From: Streptomyces zingiberis
GTDB taxonomy: Bacteria; Actinomycetota; Actinomycetes; Streptomycetales; Streptomycetaceae
Direction: 5' to 3'
Assembly (NCBI RefSeq): GCF_012034935.1
Contig: NZ_JAATEN010000008.1
Location: 1-64,000, forward strand
DNA: 64,000 bases
Part shown: in pieces, positions 55,589-63,622 of the stretch
How the letters are laid out: the number at the start of each line of letters is the position of its first letter
Position numbering within the stretch: the first letter of the stretch is position 1
Notes under the pieces: model-generated
The model's input: the letters and a program-made list of their open reading frames with translations, nothing else
Databases searched by the model: none
What the model was told of the DNA's origin: nothing
Made by a program: the position numbers and the translations under genes

Positions 55589-55601
55589 GGGGTTAGAGTA
55601 A

Positions 55602-55617
55602 TCGAACGCACGTACGA
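55602..55617 (+). promoter_or_regulatory. LexA/SOS box of dnaE2
   Basis: TCGAAC-GCAC-GTACGA differs from the actinobacterial LexA consensus (TCGAAC-N4-GTTCGA) by one base. It lies 51 nt before the start and just after a TAGAGT -10-like box (55594-55599). Confidence 0.8.
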
Positions 55618-55667
55618 GGCGAGGGGTGGGGGCTGGCTGAAAAGGGGCGGAGTGAAGGAAGCGTGGC

Positions 55668-58600
55668 ATGGCCGGTACGGCGGGATACACCCATCTGCAT
55701 GTCGCGTCCGGCTACTCCGCCCGCTACGGCGCCTCCCACCCCGAGCATCTCGTCCGGCGCGCCGCCGAACGCGGCCTGCCGGCCCTCGCGCTCACCGACC
55801 GGGACACCGTGACCGGCGCCGTACGGTTCGCGGAAGCCTGTGCGGCCGCCGGGGTACGGCCCCTCTTCGGCGTCGACCTAGCGGTGGAGCCGTCGGCCCC
55901 GCCGGCCCCGGCGGGCCGCCCCGGGCCCCGGCCCGCGCCGCGCCGCCGCACCCCGGTGCGCGGCGGCGCCCATGTCGCCGAGGCGCCGCTGCGGTTCGTC
56001 CTGCTCGCCCGGGACCGGGCCGGATGGGCGCGGCTGTGCCGCATCACCTCGGCCGCCCACTCGGGCACGGCGGCCGGTTCCGGGGCCGCCACCCCACCGG
56101 TGGTTCCCTGGGAGGCGCTGCGCGCCCACGGCGGCGAAGGGCTGATCGCGCTGCTCGGCCCCGTCTCCGAGCCGGCGCGGGCCCTCTCGGCGGGCCGGGA
56201 GGACGCCGCGGCGGCGCTGCTCGCGCCCTGGCGCGAGGTCTTCGGGGACGGCCTGCGGCTGGAGACCGTCCTCCACGGCCGGTCCGGCACGGGGCCGGGG
56301 TCGCTGCGGCTGGCCGCCCGCACCCTCGCGCTGGCCGACCGCACCGGGACCACCGCCGTGCTCACCAACGCCGTCCGCTACGCCGACCCGGAGCAGCACC
56401 GGCTCGCCGACGTCCTGGACGCCGCGCGGCTGCTGCGCCCCGTCGACCCGCGCCGGCTGGACGGCGGGCAGCGCTGGCTCAAGGACGGCCGGGCGATGGC
56501 GGAGGCCGCGCGGCGGATCGCCGAGTGCGCGGGCGCGGACGACCGGCGGGCCCGGCGGCTGCTGGCGGACACCGCCGCCACGGCCGCCGTGTGCGCCGTC
56601 GACCCCGCGGCCGATCTCGGCCTGGGCACCCCGCACTTTCCCGAGCCGGAGATCCTCGGCGCCGGGAGCGGAGCGGGCGCCGCCGCGCGCCTGCTGCGCC
56701 GGCGGTCCGAGGACGGGCTGGCCGGACGCGGCCTGGACCGCGACCGGGCCGCCCGCGCACGGCTGGACGAGGAGCTCGCCGTGATCTCCCGGCTGGGCTA
56801 CGACAGTTACTTCCTCGCCGTCGGCCAGGTCGTCGCCGACATCCGGGAGCGGGGCATCCGGGTCGCGGCCCGCGGTTCGGGCGCGGGGTCGATGGTCTGC
56901 CACGCGCTGGGCATCGCCACGGCCAACCCCCTGGAGCACCGGCTGCTGTTCGAGCGTTTCCTCAGCGCCCGGCGGTCCTCGCTGCCGGACATCGACATCG
57001 ACGTGGAGTCCGCCCGCAGGCTGGAGTGCTACGACGCGATCTTCGAACGGTTCGGCGCGGAGCGGGTGGCCGTCACCGCGATGCCGGAGACCTACCGGGC
57101 GCGCCGGGCGCTGCGCGACACCGGCCTCGCCCTGGGTATCCCGCCGGCCGAGGTCGACCGGATCGCCAAGAGCTTCCCGCACCTGCCGGCCTCCGACATC
57201 ACCGGCGCGCTCGCCGAACTGCCCGAGCTGCGGCGGCTGTCCGCCGAGGCGGAGCGCTACGGGCCGCTGTGGGAACTGGCCGAGGGGCTGGACTCGCTGG
57301 TCCACGGCATGGCCATGCACCCCTGCGGGGTGATCGTGAGCGACGCGACGCTGCTGGACCGGCTGCCGGTGCAGCCCACGCCGCAGGACCGCTACCCGAT
57401 GGTGATGGCGGCCAAGGAGGAGGTCGAGGCGCTGGGCAACATCAAGCTGGACGTCCTGGGCGTGCGGATGCAGTCCGCGATGGCCCACGCCGTCGATGAA
57501 CTCGAACGGGCGACCGGCGAGCGGATCGACCTGGACGACCCGCGCCAGGTGCCGCTCGACGACACCTTCGCCTTCAAGCTCATCCAGGAGAGCCGGACGA
57601 TCGGGCTGTTCCAGCTCGAATCGCCGGGCCAGCAGGACCTCCTTTCCCGGCTTCAGCCCCGCGATCCGCAGGACGTCATCGCCGACATCAGCCTCTTCCG
57701 GCCCGGCCCGGTCGCCGGCGGCATGCCCGAGCGGTACATCGCCGCGCGGCACGGCGGCTCACCGGGGTACGCCCATCCGGACCTGGAGCCGGTCCTCGCC
57801 GACACCTACGGCGTGACCATCTGGCACGAACAGGTCATCGAGACCCTGACGGTGCTGACCGGCTGCGACCGGGCGCTGGGCGAGGTGGCCCGGCGGGCGC
57901 TCGGGGACCCCGGCCGCCTGCCCGCCCTGCGGGACTGGTTCCACCGCCGGGCCGCGGCCCGCGGCTACACCCCGGAGGTCCGGGAGACGGTGTGGCGGAC
58001 CGTCGAGTCCTTCGGCGCCTACGGTTTCTGCCGCGCGCACGCCGTCGCCTTCGCCGTGCCGGCGTTGCAGAGCGCCTGGCTGAAGGCGCACCACCCGGCC
58101 TTCCTCCTGGCCGGTCTGCTCGAACACGACCCGGGGATGTGGCCCAAGCGCGTCCTGGTCGCCGACGCCCGCCGGCACGGCGTTCCCGTGCTGCCCGTGG
58201 ACGTCAACCGCTCCGGGGCGCACCATCGTGTGGAGCGGGAGGAGGGGACGGAGGGGGCCGGGGAGGGGCGGTGGGGGGTCCGGCTCGCTCTGTCGGAGGT
58301 GCGGGGCATCGGCGCGGACGAATGCGAGCGCATCGCGGCCGGCCGGCCGTACGGCTCACTGTCGGACTTCTGGCAGCGGGCCCGCCCCAGCCGGCCGGTG
58401 GCCGAGCGCCTCGCGGGGATCGGGGCCCTGGACTCCCTGCACGACGGCCGCCTCACCCGCCGGGACCTGCTGCTGCAGATCGCCGAACTCCACCGGGCCT
58501 CCCGGGCCCGTTCCGCGGGCGGCGGCCAGCTCCCCCTCGCGGCGGGCCCGGCCGGCGGCGCGGAGCCGAGCGGCCTGCCGGAGATGACGGGACGGGAGGC

Positions 58601-59183
58601 GCTGGGCGCGGAGCTGAACACGCTCGGCATCGACGTCTCCCGCCACCTGATGGATCATCACCACCGGCTGCTGCGGGAGCTCGGCGCCACCGACGCGGCC
58701 CGGCTGGCCGGGGTGGACGCGGGGCGGCAGGTGCTGGTCGCCGGGGTGCGGTCGGCGACCCAGACCCCGCCGATCGCCAGCGGCAAGCGGATCGTCTTCG
58801 TCACCCTGGAGGACGGCTCCGGCCTGGTCGACCTGGCGTTCTTCGAGGACTCCCACCCCGCCTGCGCGTACACCGTCTTCCACAGCGGGCTGCTGCTGGT
58901 CCGCGGCACCGTACAGGTGCGCGGCACCCGGCGGACCGTCGTCGGCACCATGGCCTGGGACCTGGACGAGATCGCCGCCGCCCGCCGCGACCAGGGGCCC
59001 GAGGCCGCGCTCGCCCTCCTCGGCGCCGACCGGCCGCACCCGACCCCCGCCCAGCCCCGGCGCACCCTGGCCGACGGCACCGCGGGCGCCCGGCTGCACC
59101 CCTACGCCGATCTGCAGCCCGCCGGCAGCCGCTCGGCCGATGTGCGCCGGCTCGGTCACACCAGCCCCGGCTCGGCGGGCTGA
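55668..59183 (+). CDS. dnaE2: Error-prone DNA polymerase III alpha subunit DnaE2
   Basis: An 1171-aa C-family polymerase. The PHP domain starts at once (YTHLHVASGYS, H9 and H11). The palm has ARGSGAGSMVCHALGIAT and the catalytic acids D441, D443 and D445 in LPDIDIDVES. The fingers show EYRRARRALR-type and GLFQLESPGQQDLL segments, and a C-terminal OB fold (VLVAGVRSATQTPPIASGKR) ends the protein. DnaE2 performs damage-induced mutagenic synthesis with ImuA' and ImuB. The LexA box upstream supports SOS control. No imuA gene is seen here; an ImuB-like gene lies 1.5 kb downstream. Confidence 0.93.
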   Translation: MAGTAGYTHLHVASGYSARYGASHPEHLVRRAAERGLPALALTDRDTVTGAVRFAEACAAAGVRPLFGVDLAVEPSAPPAPAGRPGPRPAPRRRTPVRGGAHVAEAPLRFVLLARDRAGWARLCRITSAAHSGTAAGSGAATPPVVPWEALRAHGGEGLIALLGPVSEPARALSAGREDAAAALLAPWREVFGDGLRLETVLHGRSGTGPGSLRLAARTLALADRTGTTAVLTNAVRYADPEQHRLADVLDAARLLRPVDPRRLDGGQRWLKDGRAMAEAARRIAECAGADDRRARRLLADTAATAAVCAVDPAADLGLGTPHFPEPEILGAGSGAGAAARLLRRRSEDGLAGRGLDRDRAARARLDEELAVISRLGYDSYFLAVGQVVADIRERGIRVAARGSGAGSMVCHALGIATANPLEHRLLFERFLSARRSSLPDIDIDVESARRLECYDAIFERFGAERVAVTAMPETYRARRALRDTGLALGIPPAEVDRIAKSFPHLPASDITGALAELPELRRLSAEAERYGPLWELAEGLDSLVHGMAMHPCGVIVSDATLLDRLPVQPTPQDRYPMVMAAKEEVEALGNIKLDVLGVRMQSAMAHAVDELERATGERIDLDDPRQVPLDDTFAFKLIQESRTIGLFQLESPGQQDLLSRLQPRDPQDVIADISLFRPGPVAGGMPERYIAARHGGSPGYAHPDLEPVLADTYGVTIWHEQVIETLTVLTGCDRALGEVARRALGDPGRLPALRDWFHRRAAARGYTPEVRETVWRTVESFGAYGFCRAHAVAFAVPALQSAWLKAHHPAFLLAGLLEHDPGMWPKRVLVADARRHGVPVLPVDVNRSGAHHRVEREEGTEGAGEGRWGVRLALSEVRGIGADECERIAAGRPYGSLSDFWQRARPSRPVAERLAGIGALDSLHDGRLTRRDLLLQIAELHRASRARSAGGGQLPLAAGPAGGAEPSGLPEMTGREALGAELNTLGIDVSRHLMDHHHRLLRELGATDAARLAGVDAGRQVLVAGVRSATQTPPIASGKRIVFVTLEDGSGLVDLAFFEDSHPACAYTVFHSGLLLVRGTVQVRGTRRTVVGTMAWDLDEIAAARRDQGPEAALALLGADRPHPTPAQPRRTLADGTAGARLHPYADLQPAGSRSADVRRLGHTSPGSAG

Positions 59184-59209
59184 GCCGGGGCCGGTGCGGC
59201 CGCCGGACC

Positions 59210-59236
59210 CGGCCGCCCCTGTGCCGGGGGCGGCCG
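59210..59236. terminator. Hairpin between dnaE2 and the hydrolase
   Basis: A 10-bp stem (59210-59219 with 59227-59236) with a 7-nt loop between the converging genes. Confidence 0.65.
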
Positions 59237-59401
59237 TGGCGCGCGATCCCGGGCGGGCGGCGTGCTCCGGCGGGCCGTGGCGGCGCCCGGGCCCGGCGCG
59301 GCGGTGACGGCCGGGGCGGGCCGCCCCGGCGGTCTTCGTGTCTACTTCGACGCGACCTCCCCCACCGCCCCCTCCCCGGTGGTCAGCGCCTCGCACGCGG
59401 C

Positions 59402-60301
59402 CTACCAGGCGGGGTCGCCGGGCCGGAACCGGGTGCGCAGATAGGCCGAGGTGAGGCGCCCGAGGGCGGCGACCCGCCCGGGGTTCTCGTCGGTGGTCTC
59501 CCCGGCGTCGTACCCGGAGATGCCGCCGAGCAGGTGCCCGGCGCCGAACAGGGTGAGCAGGGTCTTGGGCGCGGGGGCCAGCCGGTAGGGATCGGCGTGC
59601 CAGCCGGGGCCGGCGTCGGTGAAGTGCCGGGAGTCGTCCTGGTCGCCGGCGACGACCAGCGTGGGTGTGGTCATCGTGGAGAAGTCGGTGCCGTGGAGGT
59701 ACGGGACGTTCCCGGCCGCCGGCCCGTTGAGGGCGTCGCCGCCGCTGCCCGGCGCGGCCAGCAGCACCCCCGCCGTGATCCGGGGCTCGAACAGGTTCAC
59801 CTCCTCCCCGGTGGCGGGGTCGGTGGTCCGGGCGCCCAGCAGGAGGCTCGCGGTGTGACCGCCGAAGGAGTGCCCGGCGACCGCGACGCTGCCGTGGTCG
59901 ACGCGCCCGGCGAGCCGCGGCACGGTCTCCTCGATCACGTCGAGCCGGTCGAGGATGTGGCGCATGTCCCCGGCCTGCGACCCCCAGAAGAAGGGGGCTC
60001 CCGGGGCGCCGGCGAGCTGCCGGCTCAAGGTCCGGGAGCTGAGGTGGGTGGGCTGGACGACGACGAGCCCCGCCGCCGCCCAGAGGTGGGCGAGGGGCGC
60101 GTACCCGTTGAGGGAGGAGAGGTTGTTGGAGCCGCCCTGCCCGTGGGAGAGCAGGACGACGGGCAGGTTCGTCCCGCCGGCGGGCGCGGAGACGCGGATC
60201 CGGAGGTCCACGGGCCGCCCGGGGGCGGGCAGCACCATCGGGCCGTACGACAGGACGGGGGCGGACGAGCCGGGGACGGCGGTGTCGCCGGATCCACTCA
60301 T
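59402..60301 (-). CDS. Alpha/beta hydrolase (dienelactone/chlorophyllase-like)
   Basis: A 299-aa alpha/beta hydrolase without a signal peptide. LSHGQGGSNN is the oxyanion-hole motif, GHSFGGHTAS the nucleophile elbow with the catalytic Ser, and D/H residues follow near TLVVAGDQDD and FGAGHLLGG. The layout resembles dienelactone- and chlorophyllase-like hydrolases of unknown substrate. AAGGGA precedes the ATG. The promoter region carries a consensus TTGACA and two identical operator boxes, which suggests tight control by a regulator (probably TetR-type) not encoded in the window. Confidence 0.85.
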   Translation of the reverse strand: MSGSGDTAVPGSSAPVLSYGPMVLPAPGRPVDLRIRVSAPAGGTNLPVVLLSHGQGGSNNLSSLNGYAPLAHLWAAAGLVVVQPTHLSSRTLSRQLAGAPGAPFFWGSQAGDMRHILDRLDVIEETVPRLAGRVDHGSVAVAGHSFGGHTASLLLGARTTDPATGEEVNLFEPRITAGVLLAAPGSGGDALNGPAAGNVPYLHGTDFSTMTTPTLVVAGDQDDSRHFTDAGPGWHADPYRLAPAPKTLLTLFGAGHLLGGISGYDAGETTDENPGRVAALGRLTSAYLRTRFRPGDPAW

Positions 60302-60373
60302 GGTGCGCGGTTCCCTTCTGGGGCCGGCCGCGGGCGGGTGGCCGGACGGGTCCGGCTCCGGCCGGAGCCGAAG

Positions 60374-60411
60374 CGGAGCGTCGTTCCAGTTATATTCGGA
60401 GCGTCGTTCCG
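60374..60411. promoter_or_regulatory. Tandem operator boxes before the hydrolase
   Basis: CGGAGCGTCGTTCC occurs twice, at 60374-60387 and 60397-60410, with a 23-bp period. Each is a near-perfect dyad (GGAGCG-T-CGTTCC), of the kind bound by TetR-type repressors. They flank the AT-rich -10 region. Confidence 0.7.
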
Positions 60412-60420
60412 TTTTGTCAA
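60391..60420 (-). promoter_or_regulatory. Promoter of the hydrolase gene
   Basis: On the minus strand a perfect TTGACA (60420-60415) is followed by an 18-nt spacer and AATATA (60396-60391), with TATAAC just beyond. The second operator box lies in the spacer. Confidence 0.6.
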
Positions 60421-60653
60421 GCGCCCTGGGGTGGTGGCTGCGGGCCCCGTTGGCGGGGGCCTGTTGTTTTCGCACAAATATTCGAACAAGGGGTACCGTG
60501 AGAGCGAGGCATCGCAGGACCGGCACGAGGCGGCAAGGAAGCGCACGACCCCATGACACCCCCGTACGTCCCCCGCCCGCGGACGGCCGTCCCGCCGCCC
60601 GGTGCTCACGCCCGGCGCGCTCCGGGGCGTCCGGCGGACCCCGGGGGCGCGGG

Positions 60654-61673
60654 GTGAGCGCCCGGCCGGACGGGCCCGGCGGCGGGAACGGGAGCGGCCG
60701 GGGCGGCCGGTCCATCGCCCATCTGCGGCTGCATCCCGTACCGGACGAGGACCGGTACGCCGAGGTGGTGGAGCTGATGCACGGCATCACCCCTCATGTG
60801 CGCGCGATGCCGCCCGACGCCGTCCAGCTCGATCTGACCTCGGCGCTCCGTTACTTCGGCCTCGGCCCCTACGACCTCGTCCAGCTCGCCAAGCTCCGGC
60901 TGCTGGCCCTCCACGGCATCGACGCCGCCGCCGGGCTCGGCGGCAACCGGATGCTGGCCACCGTGGCGGCCGGCGCCTCCCCGCCGGGCGCCACCACACA
61001 GGTGCCCGACGGGCGGGCCGCCGACTGGCTGCGGCCCTGGCCGGTCTCCGTCCTGCCCGGCGCCGGCCGCGGTACGGCCGAGCTGCTCGGCCGCTACGGG
61101 GTGCGCACTGTCGGCCAGGTCGCCGACCTTCCCGCGGCCACCCTCCAGCGGCTGCTCGGCGCCGGGCCGGCCCGGCTGCTCGCCGAATGCGCCCGCGGCC
61201 ACGACCCGCGCCCGGTCCGGTCCCGGGAGGCCGTCGCGTCGCTCTCCGAGGACCTCGTCCTCGACCGGGACTGCCTCGACCCCGTCCGGCACCACCGGGC
61301 CGTCCTCACCCTGACCGACCGGATCGGCCGGCGGCTGCGCGCGGAACAGCAGGTCACCGGCCGGCTCACCCTCACCGTGCGGTACGCCGACCGCGGCTCC
61401 ACCACGCGGACGCGCGCGCTGCCGGAGCCCACCGGCCATTCGCCCGCGCTCGCCACGGCGGCGCTGGGGCTGCTGGCCGCCCTCGGTCTGCAGCGGGCGA
61501 GGGTCAGGGCCTTCGCGGTCCGCGCCGACGCCCTGCTGCCGGCCGCCGGCGCCTCCCGCCAGCTCTCCCTGGACCCCGGTGACGACCGCGCCCGGGCCGC
61601 CGAGGCCGCGGCCGACCGCGCCCGCCGGCGCTTCGGGCCGGAGGCCGTACGCCCGGCGACCCTGGCCGACTGA
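60654..61673 (+). CDS. ImuB-like Y-family polymerase homologue, likely catalytically dead
   Basis: A ~339-aa Y-family protein. RYAEVVELMHGITPHVRAMPPDAVQLDLTSAL, in parts, lines up with the palm region that in DinB carries the SxDE catalytic acids; here the sequence is PPDAVQ, so the acids are lost. The N-terminal palm strand with the first catalytic Asp is also absent. Helix-hairpin-helix (LLGRYGVRTVGQVADLPAATL) and little-finger parts follow, and SLDPGDDRARA near the end resembles a beta-clamp binding motif region. ImuB proteins are inactive Y-family partners of DnaE2. GTG 60654 was chosen because the upstream frame is Arg/Pro-rich and not Y-family-like. Confidence 0.78.
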   Translation: MSARPDGPGGGNGSGRGGRSIAHLRLHPVPDEDRYAEVVELMHGITPHVRAMPPDAVQLDLTSALRYFGLGPYDLVQLAKLRLLALHGIDAAAGLGGNRMLATVAAGASPPGATTQVPDGRAADWLRPWPVSVLPGAGRGTAELLGRYGVRTVGQVADLPAATLQRLLGAGPARLLAECARGHDPRPVRSREAVASLSEDLVLDRDCLDPVRHHRAVLTLTDRIGRRLRAEQQVTGRLTLTVRYADRGSTTRTRALPEPTGHSPALATAALGLLAALGLQRARVRAFAVRADALLPAAGASRQLSLDPGDDRARAAEAAADRARRRFGPEAVRPATLAD

Positions 61674-61744
61674 GGACCGCCGGCCGTCTCTCCCGCGGCC
61701 GGGGCGTGCGGACGCAGTCCGGGTGCGCCCGGGGGGCAGGAACG

Positions 61745-61798
61745 CCGGAGCCGGCCCCGCGGCGGGAGGGGGCACCTCCCGGGCGGGACCGGCTCCGG
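61745..61798. terminator. Terminator between the ImuB-like gene and the pectate lyase
   Basis: A long imperfect stem of about 25 bp (61745-61769 with 61775-61798, few mismatches) between converging genes. Confidence 0.75.
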
Positions 61799-61819
61799 AG
61801 CGGGCCGGGCGGGGGCGGT

Positions 61820-62926
61820 TCAGCAGTCGCCCGAGACCTGCAGGCCCTTGCCCGCGCCCGCCGTCGAGGCGACGACGTTCGGCACGCAGCTCGCCGAGTC
61901 GAGCGTGTAGGCGTAGGGGATGGAGACCGTCGTGTTCGACTGCGGGTTCGGCCCGGCCGGGTTGGTGTCGCCGCTGCGGGCGGACCACTGCACGTTGTCG
62001 AAGATGTTGCCGCTGACCTGCCAGTACCCGGCCTCGCTGGTGTAGAAGGTGCCGAGGACGTTCTTGGAATCCTTGAAGTAGTTGTTGTCCACCTTGGCGC
62101 GGGCCCCGGCGCGCGAGTTGATGCCCGATTCGTTGAGCTTCACATAGTGGTTGTTGTAGATGTGGGCGATGCCGCCGCGCAGCAGGGGCGCCCGTGAGTC
62201 GATGTTCTGGTACAGGTTGTGGTGGTACGTGATGTAGCCGTTCGAGCGGTCGCTCTCGCTGGAGCCGACGAGGCCACCCCGGCCGGAGTTGCGCAGGATG
62301 CTGTAGGAGAGCGTCACGTACTGGGTGTTGTCCTTCAGGTCGAAGAGGCCGTCGAAGCCCTCCGACTCCCCGCCGGACGCCTCCAGGGTGGTGTGGTCCA
62401 CCCAGACGTTCCGGACGTCCTTCTCCATCCCGATGGCGTCCCCGCCGTTGGAGGTGGGCGAGCCGGACTTCTTGACGTTCCGCACGGTCACGTTCTGGAT
62501 GATGATGTTGCGGGAGTCGCGGATGTGGATGCCCAGCTGGTCGAAGACGGCCCCGCCGCCGACCCCGACGATGGTGACGTTGCTGATCTGCTTCAGCTCG
62601 ATGACGCCGGCGGCGGTGTTGCAGCTGCTGCCGGAGACCTTGGACGTGTTGCCGTGGTTGATCGTCCCCTCGACCTGGATGGTGATGGGGGTGCTGCTGC
62701 TCGCCCGGTTGCACAGGGCCGTGTGGATCGCGGTGCCCGTGGTCGCCCGGACGGTCTGCCCGCCCGCCCCGCCGGTGGTGCCACCGTTCTGCGTGGCGTA
62801 ACCGGTGACGCCGCCGGTCGCGGCCGAAGCCTCGGGGGCCGGCAGTGCCGCGCTGGTCGCGGCGGCCACTGCAAGCGCTGTCATGGCGAGCATCGCCCGG
62901 AGCCGTGTCACGCGTGATCGATTCAT
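61820..62926 (-). CDS. Secreted pectate lyase, PL1 family
   Basis: A 368-aa enzyme with a Sec signal peptide to about residue 36 (ASA|ATGG). The mature protein is a right-handed beta-helix: GVIELKQISNVTIVGVGGGAV and HIRDSRNIIIQNVTVRN are helix rungs, VWVDHTTL holds calcium-site residues, and RAPLLRGG carries the catalytic Arg of PL1. The enzyme splits polygalacturonate by beta-elimination. ATG 62926 has AAAGGG about 12 nt upstream. A LacI-type palindrome lies about 290 nt upstream, fitting control by sugar availability. The regulator is not in the window. Confidence 0.93.
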   Translation of the reverse strand: MNRSRVTRLRAMLAMTALAVAAATSAALPAPEASAATGGVTGYATQNGGTTGGAGGQTVRATTGTAIHTALCNRASSSTPITIQVEGTINHGNTSKVSGSSCNTAAGVIELKQISNVTIVGVGGGAVFDQLGIHIRDSRNIIIQNVTVRNVKKSGSPTSNGGDAIGMEKDVRNVWVDHTTLEASGGESEGFDGLFDLKDNTQYVTLSYSILRNSGRGGLVGSSESDRSNGYITYHHNLYQNIDSRAPLLRGGIAHIYNNHYVKLNESGINSRAGARAKVDNNYFKDSKNVLGTFYTSEAGYWQVSGNIFDNVQWSARSGDTNPAGPNPQSNTTVSIPYAYTLDSASCVPNVVASTAGAGKGLQVSGDC

Positions 62927-63213
62927 TCTTGCCCAGCCCTTTCGTTGTGGCGCGGTGGCGCACAGGCCGGCCGCACGCCGTGGTCGTCCCCGCGGGCCGC
63001 CGGAGGCCGGACCACCGGAGAGAGGTCGCCGTACGGGCCGGCTTGGGTGTTTTCTCCCTCGTCGGAGCCCGGTCCGGCGGTCCTCCGGCGTCCGGGGCCC
63101 GCGGCCGCCGGACCCGGCCGGTGTGGTCCGGGGTGGGGGCGGGGCGGTGTTCCGGGGGTGCGGGGGTCTCCGCGTGGATCGGCGGCAGCTCTCCCGTGGT
63201 GCCGCGCGTGGGG

Positions 63214-63227
63214 GGAAAGCGCTTTCT
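63214..63227. promoter_or_regulatory. LacI-type palindrome upstream of the pectate lyase
   Basis: GGAAAGCGCTTTCT has a perfect 12-bp core (GAAAGCGCTTTC, 63215-63226) with the central CG of LacI-family operators. Confidence 0.6.
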
Positions 63228-63497
63228 GTCGAGGACGATAGGGCGGCGTCCGTGAAGCGGCAAGACTCCGTACCGTAGTGGAAGCCTCCCCTCCGCTTCT
63301 GGTGCGTGGGGGCCGGTGGTCCTGGCGCCGCGAGCCCGGCGGCGCGCGGGGCGGGGCGGCGCGGCCGCCCGGAGGCGGAGGCGGGCGCCCGGGAGGCGAG
63401 CGGGGCGGGCCGGGGTGTGCGGCGGTGGCCGGAAAGGCTGGTGGGGCGCGGGGCGGGCCGGGTTCGCGCGCCCCGCGCCCCGCCCCGCTCATGGCTG

Positions 63498-63559
63498 TCC
63501 CCCGGACCGGACCGGCCCCCTCCTGGTGCAGCAGGAGGGGGCCGGCCGGTCCGGGGGTT
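63498..63559. terminator. Terminator of the LAXTG surface-protein gene
   Basis: A long near-perfect stem of about 26 bp with a 1-nt bulge (63501-63558) lies 65 nt beyond the surface-protein stop. Confidence 0.75.
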
Positions 63560-63622
63560 CCCCCCGGGGAAGGACCGGATGCCGGCTGGGGGACCGGCAT
63601 CCGGCCCGGGCGCGGTGGTGGC

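Larger units (their letters stand above)
55088..55667. other. Intergenic region before dnaE2
   Basis: After the protease terminator it holds G/C-rich sequence, a tRNA-like element on the minus strand and the dnaE2 promoter with a LexA site. No protein gene is seen. Confidence 0.5.
60302..60653. other. Intergenic region between the hydrolase and the ImuB-like gene
   Basis: It holds the tandem operator and promoter of the hydrolase, an AT-rich stretch near 60460-60485 and a LexA half-site (TTCGAAC). An in-frame upstream extension of the next gene is read here but looks non-coding. Confidence 0.5.
62927..63622. other. Intergenic region between the pectate lyase and the surface-protein gene
   Basis: No gene is seen in about 700 nt. 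It holds the upstream region of the lyase with an operator-like palindrome, and the terminator of the following minus-strand surface-protein gene. Confidence 0.5.

Noticed and set aside
60482..60497. A LexA box before the ImuB-like gene
   Set aside because: Only one half (TTCGAAC) matches; the other half has the wrong spacing and sequence.
60498..60653. A longer start for the ImuB-like gene
   Set aside because: GTG 60498 has AAGGGG close by, but the added 52 residues are Arg/Pro-rich and unlike Y-family proteins; kept only as a possibility.
60606..63263. A long minus-strand frame across the ImuB-like and pectate lyase genes
   Set aside because: It would overlap the true pectate lyase frame on the same strand and the ImuB-like gene on the other; its translation shows no domain.
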